A stretch of 64,000 nucleotides of DNA from Thiosulfatimonas sediminis (lineage in GTDB: Bacteria > Pseudomonadota > Gammaproteobacteria > Thiomicrospirales > Thiomicrospiraceae): contig NZ_AP021889.1 of assembly GCF_011398355.1 (NCBI RefSeq), forward strand, positions 186,001 through 250,000, written 5' to 3'. Both the position numbers and the translations under genes were made by a program. The notes under the pieces are model-generated. The model ran no database searches and had not been told where the DNA came from. It worked only from the letters and a program-made list of their open reading frames with translations. Positions 43,682-52,826 of this stretch are shown piece after piece; the stretch's first letter is position 1, and every line of letters starts with the position of its first letter.

Positions 43682-45754
43682 CTATTGCGTAATGCCTTGA
43701 TTCTGTAATTCTAACCAAGCTTCAAACTCTTTGGCTGGCATCGGTTTGCCAAACTTAAAACCTTGAAGAATATCGCACTCTTTGGACTGCAAATAATGCA
43801 TTTGTTCTTCGGTTTCAATGCCTTCGGCAATCACCTCTAAATCCAAGCTCTTGGCCATCGCAATAATCGTGTTGGCGATGGTTTGGCCGGCTTGGGTGTC
43901 TAAATTTTTAATAAAACAGCGGTCAATTTTAATGGTATCAATCGGAAAGCTATTTAGATAAGCCAGGGATGAGTAGCCAGTGCCAAAATCGTCAATCGAG
44001 ATAGAGACGCCCATCGCTTTTAAGCCTTTTAGCAGTCGTGTGGTGCGCTCAGCATCATTCATTGCTAGGCTTTCGGTAATTTCTAAATCAATCAGCGCAC
44101 TGGGTAATTCGTTCGAGCTTAAGGCTTGTTGTACCTCGAGCATTAAGTCGCTTTGTGTAAATTGGCGGCTTGATAAATTAATTCCGATGCGTAGTTGATG
44201 GCCTTTTTTATACCATTTGGCGGTTTGTTTGACCGCTTGTTGCAAGACAAAGTTGCCGATTTCAATAATCAAACCAGTGCTTTCCGCGAGCGGAATAAAG
44301 GTTACCGGAGAAATCATTCCGAGGGTTGGGTGATTCCAGCGTACTAAAGCTTCAGAGCCAATTGGACGAAGTGTTTGCGCATCAATTTGTGGTTGGTAGT
44401 AGACTTCAATTTGCTTTTTCTTGACTGCGTTGCGTAGTTCGTTTTCCAGTTGCATTGACGCTTGTGCCGCTTGGTTCATTTCATTGCGGAAGAACAACAG
44501 CTGGTTGCCGCCTTCGGCTTTGGCTTTGGCGCGAGCAATGTTGGCATTGTTGAGCAGTAAATCGGCATTGTTACCGTCTTGCGGATAGACTGAAACACCC
44601 GTACTGATGCTTAAAAACAGTTCTTCTTGATGAATGACGAATGCGCCTGAGAGGTTTTGTTTTAAGCGATTGAGGAGGTGGTTAAGCTCCTCGGTGGTGG
44701 CTATATTTAAAATTAAAATACTAAATTCATCACTGCCGATGCGGGCGACATAATCGCCGTCGCGGGTAATGCGTTTTAAGCGTTGTGCAATCGAAATCAA
44801 TAGTTCGTCACCAAAGCCTTGACCAAAATGGGTGTTAATCTGTTTGAAGCGATCAATGTCAAAGACAATCACTGCGCAGAGTCGTTTTGGGTATTCGCTA
44901 AGGTGCTTTTTAAAGGTTTTATTGAAATGATTGCGATTCGGTAAATTGGTCAAACTATCGTGCGTGTTTTGGTATTCAATCTGGCTCTCTGCACGGTGTA
45001 ATCGGCTAATGTCTTGAACTGAACCCGTGATTTTTAGCACATTGTTCTGTTGGTCAAAATCCACTTCGCCTAAACATTCGATGTGCTTGATCATGCCATC
45101 ATGGCTGACAACACGAAAGCTGGTTTGAATTTTACTCTGCCCTTGGCTTGCTTCGTTAAAGGCTTGTAACAGCATTGGTTTGTCTTTGGACATCACATGA
45201 GCAAGAAACTGTTCTAAGCTGGTGTGTTGTTTCATCGGTACATCAAAAATGGCAAAGGCGGAAGTGGAACCGGTTACCAGATTGTTGACGGCATCCCATT
45301 CCCAATAGCCGAGTTTGGCAAGTTGCTGTGCGAAATTCAGTTCTGCTTGGCGGCTGCGTAATCGGTCTTCGATTTGTGCGGTACGCAGTGCGTATTTGAT
45401 CCGTTGGGCAAAAATACCCCAGTTAATCGGTTTGGTAATAAAATCCGTGGCCCCTGCATCAAAGGCATCATCGATAGAGTGAATGTCGTCCAAGGCGGTG
45501 AGCATCAGAATTGGCACCGCACGCTTTTGTTCGTATTCGCGAATCGCTCTGGTTGCCGCAAAGCCATCCATCACCGGCATCATCACATCCATTAACACCA
45601 CATTCGGATTATGCTGCATATAAGCGCCTAAGCCTTCTCGACCATTGGTGGCCTGAATGATTTCGTAGCCTGAATGGGTTAAGACTTTAGCCAGCATCAT
45701 GCGTGTGACTGAGTCATCTTCAATAATCAGGACTTTACTGGGAGAGTCTGGCAT
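43682..45754 (-). CDS. REC-PAS-GGDEF-EAL regulator, probably a c-di-GMP phosphodiesterase
   Basis: The 690-residue protein starts with a receiver domain (LIIEDDSVTRMML; phospho-Asp in VVLMDVMMPVMDG; KPIN near 106). A PAS-like segment follows (WEWDAVNNLVTG, about 145-255). A GGDEF domain follows, with the site reading RIGSDEF instead of GGDEF, so cyclase activity is doubtful. The EAL domain is intact (EALVRW, LEITES, DDFGTGYSS, AEGIET). It therefore probably degrades c-di-GMP in response to phosphorylation. The 257-bp gap upstream to dtd (45755-46011) contains no gene. Confidence 0.92.
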   Translation of the reverse strand: MPDSPSKVLIIEDDSVTRMMLAKVLTHSGYEIIQATNGREGLGAYMQHNPNVVLMDVMMPVMDGFAATRAIREYEQKRAVPILMLTALDDIHSIDDAFDAGATDFITKPINWGIFAQRIKYALRTAQIEDRLRSRQAELNFAQQLAKLGYWEWDAVNNLVTGSTSAFAIFDVPMKQHTSLEQFLAHVMSKDKPMLLQAFNEASQGQSKIQTSFRVVSHDGMIKHIECLGEVDFDQQNNVLKITGSVQDISRLHRAESQIEYQNTHDSLTNLPNRNHFNKTFKKHLSEYPKRLCAVIVFDIDRFKQINTHFGQGFGDELLISIAQRLKRITRDGDYVARIGSDEFSILILNIATTEELNHLLNRLKQNLSGAFVIHQEELFLSISTGVSVYPQDGNNADLLLNNANIARAKAKAEGGNQLLFFRNEMNQAAQASMQLENELRNAVKKKQIEVYYQPQIDAQTLRPIGSEALVRWNHPTLGMISPVTFIPLAESTGLIIEIGNFVLQQAVKQTAKWYKKGHQLRIGINLSSRQFTQSDLMLEVQQALSSNELPSALIDLEITESLAMNDAERTTRLLKGLKAMGVSISIDDFGTGYSSLAYLNSFPIDTIKIDRCFIKNLDTQAGQTIANTIIAMAKSLDLEVIAEGIETEEQMHYLQSKECDILQGFKFGKPMPAKEFEAWLELQNQGITQ

Positions 45755-46011
45755 TCAAGGTTTTCCTACTGGAGGTCAGATACACATAAAAAAGTTAAAG
45801 GATGTTCTGCGGAGGCAATGCGGTCGAATAAATATCGCGTCTAAGACTCCATTGTCAGTGTAAACGCCTTAAGCAGAAATGCAATCCAAGGCGGAAAGCT
45901 TTTAATGGCAAATAGAGTTTTGAGTGATACAGGTCATTTTTTTACATTGCTAACTAACAATGAATGGTTTGGCGGCATTTGGATTTATGCTTTCTCAATC
46001 GTTTTGGGCGC

Positions 46012-46449
46012 TTAATTTTGTAGCCAGAATGTCACAGGTCCGTCATTGCATAAAGTGACTTGCATATCGGCACCAAATTGCCCCGTTTGAACTTGTGGGT
46101 ATTTGTGTTTGACGACGGCGATAAATTCATCAAACAATAGAGTCGCTTGGGTTGGCGATGCGCTAGTCGAAAAGCTTGGACGTAAACCGTTTTGGGTGTT
46201 TGCCGCCAAGGTAAATTGCGGTACTAAAAGCACTCCGCCGTTGACTTGTTGAACATTGAGATTCATTTTGTTGTTTTCATCGCTAAAAATGCGATAGTGC
46301 AATAAGCGATGTGCCATCTTTTGTAATTTTTCGCTGTGGTCGTGTGGCTCAAAACCGACTAAGACCACCAAGCCATGTTGAATTTCGCCTAAGCATTGTT
46401 TTTGCACTTCGACTTTGCCGAATTGAACGCGTTGCAGTAAACAAATCAA
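46012..46449 (-). CDS. dtd: D-aminoacyl-tRNA deacylase Dtd
   Basis: Dtd removes D-amino acids from mischarged tRNAs. The 145-residue protein has the family start MICLLQRVQFGKVEV, the LVPQFTLAANTQNGLRPSF segment containing the catalytic Thr loop, and the Gly-cisPro-containing end DGPVTFWLQN, which carries the chirality filter. It overlaps pip by four bases (ATGA), so the two are cotranscribed. Confidence 0.93.
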   Translation of the reverse strand: MICLLQRVQFGKVEVQKQCLGEIQHGLVVLVGFEPHDHSEKLQKMAHRLLHYRIFSDENNKMNLNVQQVNGGVLLVPQFTLAANTQNGLRPSFSTSASPTQATLLFDEFIAVVKHKYPQVQTGQFGADMQVTLCNDGPVTFWLQN

Positions 46450-47408
46450 GAGGCCTCCAAAAGCTCGATAAATGCATCAGTCGTGGTGATTAATTGGTGG
46501 CTGATTTCCGTTTCCATCGCGCTGTGTCCAGCGTGGTTACAGATAATTAAGTTGGCCTGTGGTAGGCGCTCCGCTAACTCAAAAGCTTGATTCACAGGGC
46601 AGACCATATCATAGCGGCCATGTACGATGGTAATCGGCAAATGGCGGATGCTATGGCAGTTGTCTAAAATTTGGTTGTCTTCGATAAACGCTTGGTGGCG
46701 GAAATAATGGCATTCGATGCGTGCCATCGCCAAAGCATGGAAGGGGTCGCCAAAGTAATTGACAGTGGCTTCATCGGTTTGCAAATTACAGGTGCGACCT
46801 TCCCACACTGACCAGGCTTCTGCAGCGCGCATTCGTGCTACTTCGTCTTTGCTGGTAAGGATTTCATAGTAGGCTTCTACCATAGAGTCGCGTTTTTCAG
46901 GGGCAATCGGGGCGATAAAATCTTGCCAATATTCGGGATAAAAACGGTCGGCACCTTGTTGATAGAACCAATTTACATCCTGTTCTCGACACAAGAAGAT
47001 ACCGCGTAAAATCAATCCTAGCACACGTTCCGGATAGCTTTGTGCATACAGTAGCGAAAGCGTCGAACCCCAAGAACCGCCAAACAGCACCCATTTATCG
47101 ATGTTCAAATAGCGGCGAATTTTTTCGATGTCTTCCATCAGATGCGCACTGGTGTTGTTGGTTAGGCAGGCGTGTGGGCGTGAGCGCCCGCAGCCACGTT
47201 GATCAAACAAGACGATACGATAGGCGTGGGGATTGAAAAATTGGCGGTGAATTACGCTATAGCCGCCGCCTGGACCGCCGTGCACAAAGAGAATTGGAAT
47301 ACCATTGGGATTGCCGCACTCTTCAATATGCAACGAATGCGTTGAGTCAACTTGTAAGCTGTGCTGTACATAGGGTTCGATTGGGGGGTAGAGTTTGCTG
47401 CCTAACAC
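46446..47408 (-). CDS. pip: Proline iminopeptidase
   Basis: Pip cleaves N-terminal proline from peptides. The 320-residue serine alpha/beta hydrolase has the HGGPGGGYSVIHRQFF oxyanion motif, the nucleophile GGSWGSTLSLLYA, and the terminal His in NHAGHSAMETEI. The Asp is in HGRYDMVCPV. This order and length fit the S33 family. It is transcribed away from typA, whose terminator lies beyond its start. Confidence 0.95.
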   Translation of the reverse strand: MLGSKLYPPIEPYVQHSLQVDSTHSLHIEECGNPNGIPILFVHGGPGGGYSVIHRQFFNPHAYRIVLFDQRGCGRSRPHACLTNNTSAHLMEDIEKIRRYLNIDKWVLFGGSWGSTLSLLYAQSYPERVLGLILRGIFLCREQDVNWFYQQGADRFYPEYWQDFIAPIAPEKRDSMVEAYYEILTSKDEVARMRAAEAWSVWEGRTCNLQTDEATVNYFGDPFHALAMARIECHYFRHQAFIEDNQILDNCHSIRHLPITIVHGRYDMVCPVNQAFELAERLPQANLIICNHAGHSAMETEISHQLITTTDAFIELLEAS

Positions 47409-47542
47409 GGAAATGCCTTTTTGTTTTTATCGCTGCGTTATAAAGCTTTTTGGTTTCAAGTTTACCCAAAAGTGCGTGGATTTGAGAAGATTCAGTCGGA
47501 TATTTTTGTGATTAGTGGCGGTTTTGCATGGCTACAAGGAGC

Positions 47543-47592
47543 AGGTATAAAAAAACCGCCTGTCTTTTAAGATAAAAAGAGCAGGCGGTTTT
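47543..47592 (-). terminator. Rho-independent terminator after typA
   Basis: AAAACCGCCTG (47552-47562) pairs with CAGGCGGTTTT (47582-47592), with an inner TCTTTT/AAAAGA stem (47563-47568 with 47575-47580). On the minus strand a run of T (complement of 47545-47555) follows. It ends typA transcription. Confidence 0.88.
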
Positions 47593-47627
47593 GATGTTAC
47601 TAATTTACGCTAAGTAAATCGATTCGA

Positions 47628-49451
47628 TTAGTCTTTTGATGAACGTGACGCGCGTTTGCGTTCGTTTTCAGTCAAGAATTTCTTACGAATACGGATGCTC
47701 TTAGGCGTAACTTCAACCAATTCATCGTCATCGATAAATTCCAATGCTTGTTCTAGTGAAAAGCGGATTGGTGGCGTCAGAATGAGCGCTTCGTCCGTTC
47801 CAGAGGCACGTACGTTGGTAAGCTGCTTGCCTTTTAGCGGGTTAACCGTTAGGTCGTTAGAACGGCTGTGCAGGCCGATAATCATCCCTTCGTAGACTTC
47901 TTCACCATGACCGATGTATAGACGACCACGATCTTGTAGGTTAAACAGAGCGTAAGCCAGGGCTTTACCTTTATCGTTAGAGATTAAGACACCGTTGTTA
48001 CGCTCGCCCAACGAGCCAGAGAATTTTGGTCCGTAATGCGAGAAGCTTGAGAAGATAAGACCTTCACCCTGAGTGGCTGTCATAAATTCGGTACGGAAGC
48101 CGATTAGACCACGCGACGGGATAATGAAATCGATACGCACGCGACCGTGACCGTCCGGAACCATATCTTGCATTTCTGCTTTACGCATCCCTAGCTTTTC
48201 CATAATGCTACCCTGAGCTTCTTCAGGTACATCTACTGTTAGGTTTTCGTAAGGTTCATGTGTTTCGCCATCGACTTCACGGAAAATAACTTCAGGACGC
48301 GAGATGCCCATTTCAAAGCCTTCACGACGCATGGTTTCGATTAACACTGAAAGATGCAGTTCGCCACGTCCTGAAACTCGGAATTTGTTGGCATCTTCGG
48401 TGTCTTCAACGCGTAAAGCCACGTTGGTTAGCAGCTCTTTATCCAAGCGCTCAAGAATTTGACGTGAGGTAAGCAATTTACCTTCTTGACCAACAAACGG
48501 AGAATCGTTTACTTGGAAGGTCATGCTAACGGTAGGCTGATCAACGCTCACTGGAGTTAAGGCTTCTGGAGCAATAGGATCGCACAGAGTGTCTGAGATG
48601 TTTAATGGATCAAAGCCAGAGAATGCAACGATATCACCAGCGTGGGCTTCAGTGATGTTTACGCGCTGTAAGCCGTGGTAACCGAATAGCTCACCAAATT
48701 TACCTTTACGGGTGTTGCCTTTAGAGTCGACGATAGTGACTGTCATCCCTACTTTTGCCGAACCACGTTTAATACGCCCAGTCCCGATAACGCCTTTGTA
48801 GGTGTCGTAATCCAGAGAGATACATTGCAGCTGTAGCGGCCCATCAAGATCAACTTCAGGCGCAGGTACTTTATCGATGATGGTCTGGAAAACCGGATCC
48901 ATATTGCCGTCGCGGACGCTGTCGTCGTAACCTGAGAAACCGTTTAGACCAGAGGCGTACAGCACAGTGAAGTCCATTTGATCATCGGTTGCACCTAAAC
49001 GATCGAATAGGTCAAATGTTTGATCAAGTACCCAGTCAGGACGTGCGCCTGGACGGTCGATTTTGTTGATAACAACGATTGGCTTCAAGCCTTGTTTAAG
49101 TGCTTTTTCGGTAACGAAACGCGTTTGCGGCATTGGCCCTTCTACGGAGTCAACCAACAGTAGTACCGAGTCAACCATCGATAAGATACGCTCAACTTCA
49201 CCACCGAAATCGGCGTGTCCTGGGGTGTCTACGATGTTGATGCGAAAATCATTCCAGTTAATCGCGGTGTTTTTAGACAGGATGGTAATTCCACGCTCTT
49301 TTTCCAGATCGTTCGAGTCCATGACGCGTTCGCCCATATCTTTGCGGTCGTCTAGGGTTCCAGACTGTCTTAAAAGTTGGTCAACCAGGGTTGTTTTACC
49401 ATGGTCAACGTGAGCAATAATGGCGATATTGCGAATGTTCTGCGTTGTCAT
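47628..49451 (-). CDS. typA: Translational GTPase TypA/BipA
   Basis: TypA is a ribosome-binding GTPase of the EF-G class that helps growth in stress or cold. The 607-residue protein has the P-loop [18 protein letters not shown], the switch II region [28 protein letters not shown], and later the EF-G-like domains with [17 protein letters not shown] and FQVNDSPF. The C-terminal part has the BipA-specific motifs [15 protein letters not shown] and VYEGMIIG. Length equals the E. coli protein (607). Confidence 0.97.
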   Translation of the reverse strand: MTTQNIRNIAIIAHVDHGKTTLVDQLLRQSGTLDDRKDMGERVMDSNDLEKERGITILSKNTAINWNDFRINIVDTPGHADFGGEVERILSMVDSVLLLVDSVEGPMPQTRFVTEKALKQGLKPIVVINKIDRPGARPDWVLDQTFDLFDRLGATDDQMDFTVLYASGLNGFSGYDDSVRDGNMDPVFQTIIDKVPAPEVDLDGPLQLQCISLDYDTYKGVIGTGRIKRGSAKVGMTVTIVDSKGNTRKGKFGELFGYHGLQRVNITEAHAGDIVAFSGFDPLNISDTLCDPIAPEALTPVSVDQPTVSMTFQVNDSPFVGQEGKLLTSRQILERLDKELLTNVALRVEDTEDANKFRVSGRGELHLSVLIETMRREGFEMGISRPEVIFREVDGETHEPYENLTVDVPEEAQGSIMEKLGMRKAEMQDMVPDGHGRVRIDFIIPSRGLIGFRTEFMTATQGEGLIFSSFSHYGPKFSGSLGERNNGVLISNDKGKALAYALFNLQDRGRLYIGHGEEVYEGMIIGLHSRSNDLTVNPLKGKQLTNVRASGTDEALILTPPIRFSLEQALEFIDDDELVEVTPKSIRIRKKFLTENERKRASRSSKD

Positions 49452-49549
49452 AAATATGGAGTCTCTATCTTCTGAAAAAGGTTTAGCGCCAACCGAAAAG
49501 TGCCTTGCAGGGATTTGGCGGAGAGGGCTAAGGATTTGAAAAACAAAGT

Positions 49550-49574
49550 ATTATAATGAAATTCTTGAAAATTT
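49550..49574 (-). promoter_or_regulatory. typA: Weak candidate promoter for typA
   Basis: On the minus strand a perfect TATAAT (49555-49550) precedes the typA start by about 100 bases. The best -35 is a poor TGTAAA sixteen bases upstream. I see no other element in 49452-49691 except small hairpins without a T tract (49649-49664 and 49599-49620). Confidence 0.3.
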
Positions 49575-49691
49575 ACAGGGAAGGGCGCGGTTTATTTGTT
49601 GGCTTTTTTATTACAGCCAAGAAAATTTTATGGCTTTTGGGCGAATTTAGCCGCATTGGCGGCTTGTTAGATAGGTTCGTTTTTTTCACTT

Positions 49692-50207
49692 TTAAGGTTT
49701 AAACGCATCTTTATAGCTGCCGTTGTTGGCAATAAACGACTGTAGGATACCGTATGCTAAGGTTCCGAGGAGTAAGCCAATTAAGCTAAATACCGCGCCG
49801 ACTTTACCTTCGGCTACCATCGCCGGAATGGTTCCGGGACAGGCTGCGGTCATCGCCCAGCCGACACCAAATAGAAAAGCGCCGGCAATCAACCCCTGTT
49901 GATAAGGTTTTTTGACGAAATCCACTTCTGTGCCGGTCGCAATCGCACTGACGTGAAAGCGTTTCAATAGATAGACGCCGATCATCGCAATCACGACGGC
50001 TGTGCCGATGACTTTCATTAACTGCATGTCTTCAAATAAAAACATTTTGACGTGGTAGTCGTAAGTGGTCGCGCCGGCGCGGCTCATTAAAAAACCGAAC
50101 AGAATGCCCATTAAAACGCCCAAAATATTAATCCGGTAGGCGTGGACAAAGTTCATTACGGTGAGTGATGCGCTTTTAAAAGGGGGTAATTGGTGTCTAT
50201 GTGGCAT
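49692..50207 (-). CDS. YeeE/YedE-family membrane protein, half size (second)
   Basis: This 171-residue protein has about four helices. Its motif MTAACPGTIPAMVAEGKVG corresponds to the second Cys-containing loop of full-length YeeE/YedE thiosulfate transporters, while the first half of such a protein is the separate gene upstream. The N-terminal start is not certain (ATG 50207 or ATG 50156). E. coli YeeE imports thiosulfate. Here the split pair, with a third membrane protein nearby, suggests sulfur transport. Confidence 0.85.
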   Translation of the reverse strand: MPHRHQLPPFKSASLTVMNFVHAYRINILGVLMGILFGFLMSRAGATTYDYHVKMFLFEDMQLMKVIGTAVVIAMIGVYLLKRFHVSAIATGTEVDFVKKPYQQGLIAGAFLFGVGWAMTAACPGTIPAMVAEGKVGAVFSLIGLLLGTLAYGILQSFIANNGSYKDAFKP

Positions 50208-50222
50208 TTGAAGTGTCTCGAT

Positions 50223-50711
50223 TTAGGTGTTAAACAGCAGCTGCGTGGTAATCAGTGCGCTAGCAAAGAAGACGGCGCCGGCCAATAAGCTCGGCGGGTT
50301 GAGCATCGCGCCGCCAACCAGCGCGTGTCCGGTGGTGCAAGCGCCGGCCAGACGAGCGCCGAAGCCGAGGAGCATTCCGCCGAACATCAGCCAAATCGCT
50401 TTAGCGGCATCGGAACCGGGCAGAATCTGTTCATACATGCCCATGTCAAAGCTGATTTGCCATGGGTTTTCTGCGGTTAAGCCGGCGATCAAACCGCCAA
50501 TCGGAATGCCGACTAGAAACCAGAGTTTGATGTTGTTTTTGGCTTCGTATTCGCCTTCGTGGTAATAGCGCACTTTTTTGCATAGCATGCCGCATACATT
50601 GCCGTAACCGGTCGAGCAGCCGGCCGGCTTACCGATTAACCAAAAGTGTAAAACCACAAATAAACCGATTGCCAATCCGGCAATCCAGCCTGACCAGACG
50701 GTGACTTCCAT
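50223..50711 (-). CDS. YeeE/YedE-family membrane protein, half size (first)
   Basis: This 162-residue protein has about five helices. It has the motifs KPAGCSTGYGNVCGMLC and LAGACTTGHALVGGAML, the first matching a loop region with several Cys and the second the family loop with catalytic-type Cys. It lies 15 bp upstream of the second half and starts with a GGAGC site. Together the two resemble one YeeE/YedE transporter split into two chains. Confidence 0.87.
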   Translation of the reverse strand: MEVTVWSGWIAGLAIGLFVVLHFWLIGKPAGCSTGYGNVCGMLCKKVRYYHEGEYEAKNNIKLWFLVGIPIGGLIAGLTAENPWQISFDMGMYEQILPGSDAAKAIWLMFGGMLLGFGARLAGACTTGHALVGGAMLNPPSLLAGAVFFASALITTQLLFNT

Positions 50712-50906
50712 AGTAAGCTCCTCTCATTATTTTTGTTTTGTGCGGCTATTTTTAAAGCTTTTTGCGGTCAGGTCAAAACAGCGTTTTTATTAGGGAAATA
50801 AGCGGAATTTATAGTCGATAAGTTTTTTTTGGCAAGTGTGTGAGCACGTGTTTTTTGATGTAAAAAATCTGAGCAGGAACAGAGAGGTCTTGGTGTGCAA
50901 TCGCTG

Positions 50907-50945
50907 CCAACGCCTAGCGAATCGGAGAATCGTCTTAGGCGTTGG
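50907..50945 (-). other. Hairpin after the 50953-52170 gene, no T tract
   Basis: CCAACGCCTA (50907-50916) pairs perfectly with TAGGCGTTGG (50936-50945) across a 19-base loop. It lies just past the stop at 50953 on the minus strand but has no T tract. It may work as a Rho-assisted end or a 3' protector. Confidence 0.4.
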
Positions 50946-50952
50946 ATGGCGC

Positions 50953-52170
50953 TTAGGCGCGGTGGGCGCTGGGTGCGAATTTTAAGAAACGGTTGAGTTG
51001 CAGTAACTTAACGAAGTAGTAAATGGTGACAAACTGCACAATCAAAATCGGTGTCCATAGAAGATAGTAAACCGAGCTATCAAAAGTAACGAACCCGGTA
51101 AATACCAGACCGGCGTTGAGCCAGAGTACCAGTTGCACTTCAAAAGCGAATCCCGGACAAATCAGCGCAAATGACGCGCCGTCCAGTTCGCCTTTGTGTA
51201 GCATCGTAAAGTATTTTTTGCGGCGCATGACGCTCAAAGCGAATAGGGCCACAAGGACCGAGAAACCAATGCCGATGGTGGTGACCATTAAATGGTAATT
51301 CGCATCGCGGCCGGTGTCCAATGCGTGCATTGTGCCGATGTCAGCGCGAATCAGACCGACCACGATCATTGCGGTAATCACCATCGGTAACAGCAAGGTG
51401 ACGCTGCTTGCCGGTGCAATCCCCTCTTGGAAAATAGACTTGAATCCGATAATCAGTTTAATTAAGCCCAGCAGAATGGTTAGGGTAATCACAATATAGG
51501 CCATGCTCATGCCAAACAGTGCGATGAGCGGCACTTTCGACAGACTCAACGCCCCTAAGCTGACGCCAATCATGCCAAAAGCAAAGATCGCCAGTAGCTG
51601 CCCAAGGTTGGAATTTTGAATAAAGTCGAGGTTGCCGTCCACAAGACGCATCCAGTACACCGAAAAAATTTTCAGAGCCAAAACAAGCATACCGCTGAAG
51701 TAGATACCGGCACCGACCATCATAAAGTCGATGAGTTGCGCTTCCATGCCGAACAAGCTGACAGAACTAAACAGCCCGGGAATATACATGGCACCGAGGA
51801 TAAAAAATACATTCATGCTCATGGTCAAGGTGAGCGGAATCGCCATCAACTGCACTTCGGCATTGGAGTTTTTCAGTGTTTGGTAGGCCGAGGTTTGGCG
51901 AAAGCCATTAAAGCCTTTAAACCAGCGGCTTAAGAGCACAAAATGCAAAATCGCCGAGAATGTCGCCCCGAGCATATAGAGCTGCACCAACAATTGGTTG
52001 GCGTTGGTGCCGCCAATATAATCGCGCTGTAGAACATCCCAGCTGATTAAAGCGTCGCCCGGATGAGCGGTCATAAAGTTCACGATAAAGAAAAACGATG
52101 CCGTCATTCCGCCTGCACCGAGTGCTGCGAGAATGTGAAGTATTTGAAACTGCGGGTTTTTCGCCTGCAT
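50953..52170 (-). CDS. About ten-helix membrane protein, possibly TsoY-like, next to the YeeE pair
   Basis: This 405-residue inner-membrane protein has about ten helices and starts ILHILAALGAGGMTASFFFI. The only Cys is in FALICPGFAFEVQLVLW. I do not recognise it with certainty. A membrane family annotated TsoY, whose members can carry selenocysteine and sit with YeeE/YedE proteins, is a possible match; I offer it from memory, without a database search. Another possibility is a TehA/TDT-like channel. Its strand and location suggest that it works with the YeeE pair. A strong AAGGAGA site precedes the ATG. Confidence 0.6.
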   Translation of the reverse strand: MQAKNPQFQILHILAALGAGGMTASFFFIVNFMTAHPGDALISWDVLQRDYIGGTNANQLLVQLYMLGATFSAILHFVLLSRWFKGFNGFRQTSAYQTLKNSNAEVQLMAIPLTLTMSMNVFFILGAMYIPGLFSSVSLFGMEAQLIDFMMVGAGIYFSGMLVLALKIFSVYWMRLVDGNLDFIQNSNLGQLLAIFAFGMIGVSLGALSLSKVPLIALFGMSMAYIVITLTILLGLIKLIIGFKSIFQEGIAPASSVTLLLPMVITAMIVVGLIRADIGTMHALDTGRDANYHLMVTTIGIGFSVLVALFALSVMRRKKYFTMLHKGELDGASFALICPGFAFEVQLVLWLNAGLVFTGFVTFDSSVYYLLWTPILIVQFVTIYYFVKLLQLNRFLKFAPSAHRA

Positions 52171-52262
52171 TTTGATCTCCTTTTTAAAGCGGCTCTTAGG
52201 ATGAGTGCCGCTTATTTAAAATAAGACCCCTCTAATATTAGAATTTTATTATATTTTTTGAG

Positions 52263-52291
52263 AGTATAGTTTTGTTGATGTATAAAATCAA
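52263..52291 (-). promoter_or_regulatory. Sigma-70 promoter for the 50953-52170 membrane gene
   Basis: On the minus strand TTGATT (52291-52286) and TATACT (52268-52263) are exactly 17 nt apart. Transcription would start near 52256, leaving a leader of about 85 nt before the ATG at 52170. The rest of 52171-52354 is AT-rich without a gene. Confidence 0.5.
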
Positions 52292-52354
52292 TTTATGGAT
52301 TGATATTAATTATTGATAAAGCATGAAGATAAGGGGGCCGGGTTGGAAAACCGC

Positions 52355-52825
52355 TTAGATGGAATAGAAGAGTGGCTTGACAGCGAGGTGAAAAAGGGTC
52401 GTTTTGGGGATTGCCGCGGCAAAACACGGCACACCAAGGCTGCGCAAATAGGCGATGCGGTGCCGACCTTGACGAATGCGTAAACGCTGGTGCGCAAGGG
52501 TTGAGTGAAAACAGACTGCCGGAACCGAACCCGAACCGCCGGCCAGTTCCTGCGCCCAGCGTTGAATTTTTTGTTGGTGCATGGCGAGTTCGGCGGCATA
52601 GTCCGCATCGCTTTGGCAGCAGGCGCGCGGAAAATCACTTAAATCGGCAGGCACGAAATGACAGCGGTCGGCTTGCCAATAGGCATCCCATTTGGCCAAA
52701 TCGAGCAGCACGGTCTGATAGTCGATATCGGCTAGGTTATCGATCGAGGCGACAAAGTCGATTTGTTGCGCGCCTTGTGTGGCGCGCCATAAGCCGTGCG
52801 GATTTTGGATCAGTTGCCAAGTCAT
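52355..52825 (-). CDS. Protein with ParB/sulfiredoxin-like motif, unknown function
   Basis: This 156-residue soluble protein has a C-terminal segment RIRQGRHRIAYLRSLGVP resembling the 'G.HR..A....G...IPA' phosphate-binding motif of ParB/Srx-fold proteins. An N-terminal part (DFVASIDNLADIDYQTVLLD) may form the other sheet. The match is by eye and partial, so the call is tentative. It begins two bases after the stop of the RNase T2 gene, in the same transcript. Confidence 0.6.
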   Translation of the reverse strand: MTWQLIQNPHGLWRATQGAQQIDFVASIDNLADIDYQTVLLDLAKWDAYWQADRCHFVPADLSDFPRACCQSDADYAAELAMHQQKIQRWAQELAGGSGSVPAVCFHSTLAHQRLRIRQGRHRIAYLRSLGVPCFAAAIPKTTLFHLAVKPLFYSI

Positions 52826-52826
52826 T

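Noticed and set aside
52270-52290. TTGATGTATAAAATCAA as an FNR-type site upstream of the 50953-52170 gene
   Set aside because: The half sites are seven bases apart rather than four, and the same bases form a better -35/-10 pair on the minus strand.
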